Shown here: in pieces, positions 1-5,416 of the stretch
Position numbering within the stretch: position 1 is the stretch's first letter
Layout: the number at the start of each line of letters is the position of its first letter
Assembly: GCA_900543705.1 (NCBI GenBank)
Contig: UQSL01000095.1
Span: 1 to 6,113, forward strand
DNA length: 6,113 bases
Direction: 5' to 3'
Source: an uncultured Oscillospiraceae bacterium
GTDB lineage: Bacteria > Bacillota > Clostridia > Oscillospirales > Ruminococcaceae
Position numbers and translations under genes: made by a program
The notes under the pieces: model-generated
The model's input: the letters and a program-made list of their open reading frames with translations, nothing else
Databases searched by the model: none
Told to the model about the DNA's origin: nothing

Positions 1-758
1 GGCAGGCTTACTTTGGGAAAAAACCCCCCCCCCTCCCCGCCGATGACGTCAATAATCGCGATTCCTCCACTCAGGCCCACTGCAGTCTCAAGAGAATCCG
101 TCAGACGGGATTTAATCTCTTCCTTGATGACCAGACGGTCGACGACGATTTCAATGCTGTGCTTTTTATTCTTTTCCAGCTTGATTTCTTCCGAGAGGTC
201 GTAGAGGTTCCCGTCCACTCTCACGCGGACAAATCCGGAATGCCGGGCAGTTTCGAATTCCTTGATATGCTCCCCCTTGCGGCCGCGGACAACCGGTGCA
301 AGCACCTGAATACGGGTTCCCTCTTCAAGGGACATCACCTTGTCCACAATCTGGTCAATCGTCTGCTGTTTAATTTCTTTACCACAGACCGGACAGTGCG
401 GAATCCCGACACGGGCATAAAGCAATCTCAGATAATCATAGATTTCCGTCACCGTTCCCACGGTAGAACGTGGGTTTTTGGACGTGGTCTTCTGGTCAAT
501 GGATATGGCTGGAGAAAGCCCGTCGATGTAGTCCACATCCGGTTTTTCCATCTGCCCCAAAAACATGCGGGCATAGGAAGAAAGGCTTTCAACATAACGC
601 CGTTGCCCATCCGCGTAGATGGTGTCAAAGGCAAGGGAGGATTTCCCTGAGCCGGACAAGCCTGTAAAGACAACCAGCTTGTCACGCGGGATTTCCACAT
701 CCACATTTTTCAGATTATGGACTCTTGCCCCTTTTATCACAATTTTATCCTTTGGCAA
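1..758 (-). CDS. uvrA: UvrA, excinuclease ABC subunit A (N-terminal part; gene runs off the left edge)
   Basis: UvrA is the ABC-type ATPase dimer that scans DNA for bulky lesions and loads UvrB in nucleotide excision repair. About 252 codons of a protein normally near 940 aa are present. Seen: Walker A GLSGSGKS at residues 33-40, the UvrA-typical ADGQRRYVESLSSYAR (49-64), a Q-loop region ISIDQK (85-90), the first zinc-module cysteine pair C122-PV-C125, and then the domain that contacts UvrB in known structures (about 131 onward). The start is a TTG at 758-756, giving MPKDKIVIKGARVHNL; the in-frame codons before it are unlikely starts, and a GAGGGGG ribosome binding site lies 8 bases upstream. 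The gene begins 15 bases after the uvrB stop, so the two form one operon. Bases 1-32 do not read as UvrA in one frame (see findings), so the left end should not be trusted. Confidence 0.97.
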   Translation of the reverse strand, partial: MPKDKIVIKGARVHNLKNVDVEIPRDKLVVFTGLSGSGKSSLAFDTIYADGQRRYVESLSSYARMFLGQMEKPDVDYIDGLSPAISIDQKTTSKNPRSTVGTVTEIYDYLRLLYARVGIPHCPVCGKEIKQQTIDQIVDKVMSLEEGTRIQVLAPVVRGRKGEHIKEFETARHSGFVRVRVDGNLYDLSEEIKLEKNKKHSIEIVVDRLVIKEEIKSRLTDSLETAVGLSGGIAIIDVIGGEGGGFFPKVSL

Positions 759-765
759 ATGAAGT

Positions 766-773
766 ACCCCCTC
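766..773 (-). promoter_or_regulatory. uvrA ribosome binding site abutting the uvrB stop codon
   Basis: On the minus strand GAGGGGGT follows directly after the TAA of uvrB and stands 8 bases before the TTG start of uvrA. It fixes the choice of the TTG start. The position lets ribosomes finishing uvrB restart on uvrA, so translational coupling is plausible. Confidence 0.75.
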
Positions 774-2753
774 TTATTTCTGTTCCTTAAGCGCTTTGAT
801 GCGGTCTCTCAGATAGGCGGCCTGCTCGAACTCCAGCAGCTTTGCTGCGTTTTTCATCTCTTTGGTCAGTTTCTCAATCAGCTCCTGGCGTTCTGCGCGG
901 CTCAGGTGCTTGGTGTTTCCCTTGCCCTTCTTGCCACTGCCGCGGTCTTTACTGCTGATCTCGATAATATCCCGAACATCCTTTTTTATGGTCTTTGGTG
1001 TGATACCGTGTTCGGTATTGTAAGCAATTTGGATTTCACGGCGACGATACGTCTCGCTGATGGCGCGTTCCATCGAAGGAGTGACCGTATCCGCATACAT
1101 GATAACCTGTCCGTTTGCATTCCTTGCCGCACGGCCGATGGTCTGCACCAGGGAGGTCTCCGAGCGCAAAAAACCTTCCTTGTCCGCATCCAAAATGGCG
1201 ACAAGGGAAACCTCCGGGATATCGAGTCCCTCACGGAGCAGGTTGATTCCCACAAGAACGTCAAATTCCCCCAAACGCAGGTCCCGGATGATTTCCATAC
1301 GCTCGATGGTGTCAATATCATGGTGCATGTAGCGCACCTTAACGCCCTGCGCGTCAAGATAGTCAGTTAAGTCCTCCGCCATTTTCTTTGTCAACGTAGT
1401 GACCAAGACACGCTCCTCTTTTGCGGAGCGCACGTTGATTTCAGACAGTAAATCGTCAATCTGCCCTTCGACCGGCTTCACTGTAATTTCCGGGTCTACC
1501 AGCCCGGTCGGACGAATGACCTGCTCGACAATCTGGGTGCTCTTTTCCCTCTCGAGTGGGCCGGGCGTAGCACTGACAAAGACCGCCTGGCTGATATGTC
1601 GATAGAATTCGTCAAAATTGAGCGGACGGTTATCGAAGGCAGAAGGCAAACGGAAGCCGAAATCCACCAGTGTCTTTTTCCGGGCATAGTCGCCAGCAAA
1701 CATACCGCGCACCTGCGGAAGAGTAACGTGGGATTCATCTACCATGAGCAAAAAATCATCCGGGAAGTAATCAAGAAGCGTGAAAGGCGTACTACCCGGT
1801 TCTCTGCCGGACAGGACACGGGAATAATTCTCAATTCCCTTGCAAATTCCGACTTCTTGCAGCATCTCCATATCGTAACGAGTCCGCTGTTCAATCCGCT
1901 GGGCTTCAATGAAGCGGTCATTCTCCTGAAAGAACTTGACTCGTTCCTCCATTTCGCGTTCAAGGTTTGCAATGGCAGCTTGCATCCGCTCCGGAGGAAT
2001 AATGTAGTGTGACGCCGGATAAATGGCCGTGTGCTGGACCACTGCTTTGACTTCTCCGGTAACCGTGTTGATTTCCGTTATCCGGTCGATTTCGTCCCCA
2101 AAGAATTCCACCCGGATGGCGTTTTCACTGGAATACGCGGGGAATATCTCTACGACGTCACCGCGCACCCGGAATTTGTTACGGATAAAGTTAATGTCGT
2201 TGCGTTCGTATTGAAGATCCACCAGCTTTTTTATCAAATCGTCCCGGCTTTTCTGCATACCTGTGCGCAAAGAAATGACCATACTCCGGTAGTCAATCGG
2301 GTCACCGAGAGAGTAAATACATGAGACGCTGGCGACTATGATAACGTCCCTGCGCTCTGACAGCGCGCAGGTAGCGGAGTGGCGCAGCTTATCGATCTCA
2401 TCATTGATGGCGCTGTCTTTTTCAATGTAAGTATCTGTGCTTGGAACGTATGCCTCCGGCTGATAATAGTCGTAGTAGGACACGAAGTATTCCACCGCAT
2501 TGTTTGGAAAAAACTCTTTAAATTCACTGCACAGCTGCGCCGCCAATGTCTTGTTGTGAGCAAGTACCAGCGTGGGTTTGTTGACCTGTGCAATCACATT
2601 TGCCATGGTAAACGTCTTACCAGAACCGGTAACTCCAAGCAAAGTCTGCTCCTTGTCGCCCCGCCGAATCCCGTTTACTAATTGATCGATTGCCTCCGGT
2701 TGGTCGCCAAAAGGCTGATAAGGCGACACGAGTTGAAATTTTTCTTCATTCAT
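774..2753 (-). CDS. uvrB: UvrB, excinuclease ABC subunit B
   Basis: UvrB is the damage-verifying helicase-fold protein of nucleotide excision repair. UvrA loads it at lesions, it threads one strand behind a beta-hairpin, and it recruits UvrC for incision. At 659 aa it has the usual family length. Seen (numbered from the ATG): Walker A GVTGSGKT at 40-47; the beta-hairpin YYDYYQPEAY at 93-102; Walker B/DEAD-like box DESH at 339-342; motif III VSATPG at 393-398; motif VI QTIGRAARN at 537-545; and a C-terminal UVR domain at about 619-654 (AERQELIEKLTKEMKNAAK and onward) that binds UvrC. A GTG lies 15 bases upstream in frame, but it overlaps the GGAG that serves the ATG at a 9-base spacing and has no ribosome binding site of its own, so the ATG is preferred. 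It is the first gene of the uvrBA operon, behind a LexA-controlled promoter. No defect is visible. Confidence 0.98.
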   Translation of the reverse strand: MNEEKFQLVSPYQPFGDQPEAIDQLVNGIRRGDKEQTLLGVTGSGKTFTMANVIAQVNKPTLVLAHNKTLAAQLCSEFKEFFPNNAVEYFVSYYDYYQPEAYVPSTDTYIEKDSAINDEIDKLRHSATCALSERRDVIIVASVSCIYSLGDPIDYRSMVISLRTGMQKSRDDLIKKLVDLQYERNDINFIRNKFRVRGDVVEIFPAYSSENAIRVEFFGDEIDRITEINTVTGEVKAVVQHTAIYPASHYIIPPERMQAAIANLEREMEERVKFFQENDRFIEAQRIEQRTRYDMEMLQEVGICKGIENYSRVLSGREPGSTPFTLLDYFPDDFLLMVDESHVTLPQVRGMFAGDYARKKTLVDFGFRLPSAFDNRPLNFDEFYRHISQAVFVSATPGPLEREKSTQIVEQVIRPTGLVDPEITVKPVEGQIDDLLSEINVRSAKEERVLVTTLTKKMAEDLTDYLDAQGVKVRYMHHDIDTIERMEIIRDLRLGEFDVLVGINLLREGLDIPEVSLVAILDADKEGFLRSETSLVQTIGRAARNANGQVIMYADTVTPSMERAISETYRRREIQIAYNTEHGITPKTIKKDVRDIIEISSKDRGSGKKGKGNTKHLSRAERQELIEKLTKEMKNAAKLLEFEQAAYLRDRIKALKEQK

Positions 2754-2762
2754 GTTTTCATT

Positions 2763-2766
2763 CTCC
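2763..2766 (-). promoter_or_regulatory. uvrB ribosome binding site
   Basis: GGAG on the minus strand lies 9 bases before the ATG at 2753-2751. It shares bases with the alternative in-frame GTG (2768-2766), which argues against that GTG as the start. Confidence 0.6.
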
Positions 2767-2820
2767 ACTGTTAAACAAACATACCATCACAACAGATTTG
2801 CTGTCTGTTCCCCAAAAATC

Positions 2821-2834
2821 AGAACAAATGTTTT
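2821..2834 (-). promoter_or_regulatory. LexA (SOS) box at the uvrB promoter
   Basis: The plus-strand 14-mer AGAACAAATGTTTT matches the Gram-positive LexA consensus CGAACRNRYGTTYC at 12 of 14 positions, missing only the two outermost bases. It lies just downstream of the -10 hexamer and covers the expected transcription start, a standard place for repression. uvrBA is a classic SOS operon in Firmicutes. LexA binding itself is inferred. Confidence 0.85.
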
Positions 2835-2842
2835 CAGTCCTA

Positions 2843-2871
2843 ATACTACCCTTTTCCGATTTATTTGTCAA
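2843..2871 (-). promoter_or_regulatory. Proximal sigma-A-type promoter of uvrBA
   Basis: On the minus strand a perfect -35 TTGACA (2871-2866) and a -10 TAGTAT (2848-2843) are separated by exactly 17 bases. The start point would fall near 2836, giving a leader of about 83 bases before the uvrB ATG. The LexA box begins just downstream of the -10. Confidence 0.85.
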
Positions 2872-2955
2872 TGTCCTACCGTTCGACAAACATGGAATCC
2901 GCCCAAAATCGTCAAATGAGAGAATTCTGCAAGTAACTCGGGATGGGGTTTAGTT

Positions 2956-2984
2956 ATTATACCACAAAAGTAGAGTTAATACAA
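2956..2984 (-). promoter_or_regulatory. Distal promoter candidate upstream of uvrBA (extended -10)
   Basis: The minus strand shows TTGTAT (2984-2979), 17 bases, then TATAAT (2961-2956) preceded by TGG, an extended -10. No convincing gene starts just behind it, so transcription from it would run through the LexA-controlled promoter into uvrB with a leader near 195 bases. The alternative is an undetected short RNA. Confidence 0.55.
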
Positions 2985-3074
2985 ATAATCAAAAAATCCG
3001 GTCTGACTTTCCTGCATATTGAGGGAGGTACAGTACCCGCTTCTTACTCATCATAATAAATCTTTTTTATACCC

Positions 3075-3114
3075 AAAAAAGCTCTGGAAGGGATTGCTCC
3101 CAATCCAGAGCTTT
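3075..3114 (-). terminator. Rho-independent terminator of the DUF4261 gene
   Basis: An 11-bp perfect stem, AAAGCTCTGGA (3078-3088) with TCCAGAGCTTT (3104-3114), has an inner GGGA/TCCC helix that can close a GCAA tetraloop on the minus strand. Reading leftward it ends in a run of six T (3080-3075). It serves minus-strand transcription from the gene at 3221-4390 and separates that gene from the uvrBA promoters. Confidence 0.92.
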
Positions 3115-3121
3115 CTCTAGG

Positions 3122-3193
3122 TTACTTCGTAGAAAAGCGGCGTAATCTCGGAGTTTCTTCGAAAATCGGTTGAAGTTTCATCATCTCGTCCAC
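3122..3193 (-). CDS. Possible 23-codon small ORF between the DUF4261 gene and its terminator
   Basis: A GTG at 3193-3191, preceded at 5 bases by GGAAGGGG (3206-3199), opens a frame encoding VDEMMKLQPIFEETPRLRRF plus STK and ending in TAA at 3124-3122, eight bases before the terminator stem. The frame is the same as that of the upstream DUF4261 gene and stays open back to that gene's stop (3223-3221), so the 32 codons could instead be a lost C-terminal extension. I recognise no family. A run this short can be open by chance; only the ribosome binding site and the fit of the stop to the terminator support it. Confidence 0.3.
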   Translation of the reverse strand: MDEMMKLQPIFEETPRLRRFSTK

Positions 3194-3220
3194 AGTATCC
3201 CCTTCCTTATCAAAAGATAT

Positions 3221-4390
3221 TTATGTGGTTTCACCTCTAGTGGAAGAACTGTCAGAATCAACCCCATCGTTTGGATAGCCGATTTTCAGGCTGTATCCGT
3301 CGACGGCAACCCCTTCAGAGCGGGAAATCGGCAACTTTTGATCTTCAGAAAAACCAATCGTCTCCCCATCATGGAGCGTGACATCCGACGACAGAACATA
3401 ATAGGCGATATCCACAAGGAAATTTCTCAAATCTGAGGGAGAGGTGTTTGCCTCAAGTACTTCTATTTCCTCTTTTCCAAGCAGGGTCATTCCATAAGTA
3501 TATCCGCTGATACCCTCTTTCCCCTGGTACAAACCAAAGTATATCCAGTTGAGAATCGGGAGAGAACCATCCTGCATCATCCTTGCAGCATCATGATAGA
3601 ATGCCGGCTCAAATACCGTCCCGGAGGTATATACGCCAAGTGCGTTTTTCTGGTTCAGGCAGGTACTGCACAGCTTGACAAACAGCTCGCCTGCGTCATA
3701 GGGGGAGTGGTCTTTCCCAAGGACAGCTATGATCAAATGAGCGGTATGTCCTTTGGTTGTTTCCACCGCCTCGGGCCACAGGTAATTGTTTGCCGCGTTT
3801 TCTTCCGCTTCACCGTTTGGGATCGGGGCTGGCATTAGACTGACTGCTGCCAGCATCCCGTCCGCTTCAAACACAAACGAATCCCCCTCTATAGAAGATT
3901 CCTCCTCAGTCTCTTCCACGGCGACACCCCATTCTTGCAGTAAATCCCGGCAAAATGTTTCTTTCTCCCATTCACAAGAGGAAAGCAGGACAAATCCGAC
4001 AAAGGAACCTGTGTGTTCCTCCCCTTCTGCGGCGGCCTTCTCCGGTTCTTCCCGGCGTTCAAGTTCCTGTTTTGCCTGGGCCATCCAGTATTCCCGAATC
4101 ATTTCCACCATGGCGACGGATTTTTCCTCAGCGGTAGCGGGGTCAAACGGTTCCATTTCGCTGAACACATGTCCGCAGTGCGTCAGCCCGTCATCTGCAT
4201 ATCCGCCGCAGACTCCCAGCAGCCATTCTCTGTCTATGCGTGATTTTTTGTATCGAAACATGTAGTAGTGCATCTCGTGCAGGTCAAATGTACCGGCGCA
4301 TTCAATTTCCGCCGGTGGGTGTCCAAGTTCGTGTTCATCTGAAAGCCATTCGCTCATCGCCTGCATTGCTGCCCGTTCCTGCCTCGTCAT
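3221..4390 (-). CDS. DUF4261 domain-containing protein of unknown function
   Basis: A 389-aa protein that looks cytosolic: no signal peptide or membrane segment is visible. It has three parts. Residues 1-105 form a domain with WLLGVCGGYADDG (56-68), THCGHVFSEMEPFDPATA (70-87) and a helix VEMIREYWM (95-103). Residues 104-127 are a charged, Glu/Ala-rich linker. Residues 128-370 resemble DUF4261-type proteins: GFVLLSS (132-138), AAVSLMPAPIPNGEAEENA (181-199), NNYLWPEAVE (201-210), the strongly conserved-looking GVYTSGTVFEP (252-262), SGYTYGM (295-301), DGETIGFSEDQKLPI (341-355) and SLKIGY (367-372). The last 17 residues are polar and look disordered. The family assignment rests on memory of these motifs; the biochemical role is unknown. 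ATG start with AAAGGAG 8 bases upstream. Own promoter and terminator, so probably monocistronic, and divergent from the suf operon. Confidence 0.87.
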   Translation of the reverse strand: MTRQERAAMQAMSEWLSDEHELGHPPAEIECAGTFDLHEMHYYMFRYKKSRIDREWLLGVCGGYADDGLTHCGHVFSEMEPFDPATAEEKSVAMVEMIREYWMAQAKQELERREEPEKAAAEGEEHTGSFVGFVLLSSCEWEKETFCRDLLQEWGVAVEETEEESSIEGDSFVFEADGMLAAVSLMPAPIPNGEAEENAANNYLWPEAVETTKGHTAHLIIAVLGKDHSPYDAGELFVKLCSTCLNQKNALGVYTSGTVFEPAFYHDAARMMQDGSLPILNWIYFGLYQGKEGISGYTYGMTLLGKEEIEVLEANTSPSDLRNFLVDIAYYVLSSDVTLHDGETIGFSEDQKLPISRSEGVAVDGYSLKIGYPNDGVDSDSSSTRGETT

Positions 4391-4398
4391 TTTTCGCT

Positions 4399-4405
4399 CT
4401 CCTTT
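4399..4405 (-). promoter_or_regulatory. Ribosome binding site of the DUF4261 gene
   Basis: AAAGGAG on the minus strand, 8 bases before the ATG at 4390-4388. It confirms the start that gives MTRQERAAMQ. Confidence 0.8.
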
Positions 4406-4426
4406 GAAAATTCCTGTATTTTAAAA

Positions 4427-4455
4427 ATTATACCACAGCAGATAAAAAAACTCCA
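4427..4455 (-). promoter_or_regulatory. Promoter of the DUF4261 gene (extended -10)
   Basis: The minus strand carries a consensus TATAAT (4432-4427) preceded by TGG, an extended -10. At 17 bases upstream the -35 is poor (TGGAGT, 4455-4450), which extended -10 promoters tolerate. The leader would be about 30 bases. The 11-mer TGTGGTATAAT is identical to that at the distal uvrBA promoter. Confidence 0.75.
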
Positions 4456-4536
4456 TGACAGAATTTTCGGTCTGCTTTGACAGACAATAGGGAAGAATGG
4501 AACAATAGAATCGTGAAAAAAGTGACTGGATAAGGA

Positions 4537-4565
4537 TTGAAATTCCTAGTAAATTAGTATATAAT
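4537..4565 (+). promoter_or_regulatory. Promoter of the sufC-sufB/D operon
   Basis: TTGAAA (4537-4542), 17 bases, TATAAT (4560-4565). Transcription would begin near 4572, leaving a leader of about 118 bases. The spacer contains an imperfect dyad (4544-4559), a plausible operator for an Rrf2/IscR-type regulator, although the match to known IscR sites is weak. Confidence 0.8.
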
Positions 4566-4671
4566 AAAAATAACCCAAAATTATACGGGAATTGTATTTC
4601 GGTTTTCCATGAGCTTGTTTATCGGGATAAGATCGTTTCACTGGTAAATGAACCATCTAAGACGAACAAAC

Positions 4672-4678
4672 AAAGGAG
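4672..4678 (+). promoter_or_regulatory. sufC ribosome binding site
   Basis: AAAGGAG stands 11 bases before the ATG at 4690 and only 2 bases before the ATG at 4681, so it favours the later start. The spacing of 11 is longer than usual, and a start at 4681 (adding MTK) is not excluded. An in-frame ATG at 4648 lies upstream of the site and is unlikely. Confidence 0.65.
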
Positions 4679-4689
4679 TAATGACAAAA

Positions 4690-5403
4690 ATGCTGACTCT
4701 TGAACACCTTGTATGGACCGCTCCTGGTGGCCAGCGGATTTTGGACGGAATTGACCTTGTCATTCCGGATTCCAAACTTGTCGTCATCACAGGACCAAAC
4801 GGCGGCGGCAAAACGACACTTGCAAAAATGATTGCCGGCCTGGAAAAACCGGATTCCGGACGCATCTATTTAAATGATACCGATATCACAGACATGGATA
4901 TTACCGAACGGGCCAATCTCGGTATCAGCTACGCATTTCAGCAGCCGGTGCGCTTTAAAGGGCTCACCGTCCGGGATTTGATGGAACTTGCCGCAAAGCG
5001 GAAACTCAGTGACGAGGAACTGTGCGAGATTCTCAGTAAAGTGGGTTTGTGTGCACAGGAATATATTGACCGCGAAGTCAACGCAAGCCTATCCGGCGGT
5101 GAAATCAAACGAATTGAAATCGCAACGGTAATTGAGCGCCATACCAAGGCGACCGTCTTTGACGAGCCGGAAGCCGGAATCGACTTGTGGAGTTTCCAAA
5201 ATCTCATCGGGGTATTCCAAGACATCCGCCAGTCCCTTACCGGTTCTCTGGTAATCATCTCTCATCAGGAACGCATCCTATCCATTGCAGATGAAATTGT
5301 GGTGCTGGCGGACGGTAAAATCCAGGCGAAAGGGCCGCGGCATGAGCTGCTTTCCTCCCTGCTGGAAGAAGCGTCATCCTGCCCAAAACATCTAGACCGA
5401 TAG
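4690..5403 (+). CDS. sufC: SufC, Fe-S cluster assembly ATPase (ABC-type)
   Basis: SufC is the soluble ABC ATPase that pairs with SufB/SufD-type scaffold proteins and uses ATP hydrolysis to drive cytosolic Fe-S cluster assembly; it is not a membrane transporter. The 237 aa are a normal length. Seen: Walker A GPNGGGKT (35-42), Q-loop AFQQP (82-86), ABC signature LSGGE (134-138), Walker B with catalytic glutamate ATVFDEPEAGID (154-165; E159), and the H-loop histidine H192 in IISHQERIL. The start at 4690 gives MLTLEHLVWTAPGG, which aligns with the family N-terminus. The DEPEAGIDLW stretch is the form I associate with clostridial/archaeal two-gene SufCB systems; the E. coli protein has a different sequence here. 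The gene is first in its operon, and its TAG stop overlaps the ribosome binding site of the next gene. Confidence 0.95.
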   Translation: MLTLEHLVWTAPGGQRILDGIDLVIPDSKLVVITGPNGGGKTTLAKMIAGLEKPDSGRIYLNDTDITDMDITERANLGISYAFQQPVRFKGLTVRDLMELAAKRKLSDEELCEILSKVGLCAQEYIDREVNASLSGGEIKRIEIATVIERHTKATVFDEPEAGIDLWSFQNLIGVFQDIRQSLTGSLVIISHQERILSIADEIVVLADGKIQAKGPRHELLSSLLEEASSCPKHLDR

Positions 5404-5408
5404 GAGGT
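5402..5408 (+). promoter_or_regulatory. Ribosome binding site of the sufB/D-like gene, overlapping the sufC stop
   Basis: A full-consensus AGGAGGT uses the last two bases of the sufC TAG and stands 8 bases before the ATG at 5417. It settles the start and suggests coupled translation of the two Suf proteins. Confidence 0.85.
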
Positions 5409-5416
5409 AATTTCTG

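Larger units (their letters stand above)
4391..4689. other. Divergent intergenic region between the DUF4261 gene and sufC
   Basis: About 300 AT-rich bases hold back-to-back promoters for the leftward DUF4261 gene (4427-4455) and the rightward suf operon (4537-4565). Between them is a small inverted repeat GTCTG-6-CAGAC (4470-4485). The suf leader (about 4572-4689) shows no riboswitch or tRNA-like structure that I can recognise, only a 12-codon frame from the ATG at 4609 without a ribosome binding site. Confidence 0.7.

Noticed and set aside
159..1370. Long open frames on the plus strand opposite uvrA and uvrB (159-650, 717-1370 and others)
   Set aside because: They lie antisense to clear uvrA/uvrB coding sequence, lack ribosome binding sites, and their products show no recognisable domains; they are shadows of the real genes.
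2754..2768. In-frame GTG as an earlier uvrB start (would add MENEN)
   Set aside because: The GTG overlaps the GGAG that serves the ATG at 2753 and has no ribosome binding site of its own.
2870..2900. Second LexA box upstream of the -35 (CGAAC at 2886-2882, minus strand)
   Set aside because: Only one half-site; the required GTTC-type half at the right spacing is absent.
3075..3120. Terminator hairpin acting in both directions
   Set aside because: The plus-strand side is followed by CTTTCTCTAGG rather than a T run, and no plus-strand gene ends here.
3786..4265. 159-codon plus-strand frame opposite the DUF4261 gene
   Set aside because: Serine-rich low-complexity product, antisense to a gene with promoter, ribosome binding site, terminator and family motifs.
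4470..4485. GTCTG-CAGAC inverted repeat between the divergent promoters as an operator or terminator
   Set aside because: Only 5 bp with a 6-base loop and no T run; expected by chance in a region of this size.
4609..4647. 12-codon frame in the suf leader as a regulatory leader peptide
   Set aside because: No ribosome binding site, no run of regulatory codons and no following terminator/antiterminator pair.
4648..4689. Earlier in-frame ATG for sufC at 4648 (and at 4681)
   Set aside because: The ATG at 4648 lies upstream of the AAAGGAG site and adds residues unlike the family N-terminus; the one at 4681 is only 2 bases from that site. The ATG at 4690 fits best, with 4681 as the weaker option.
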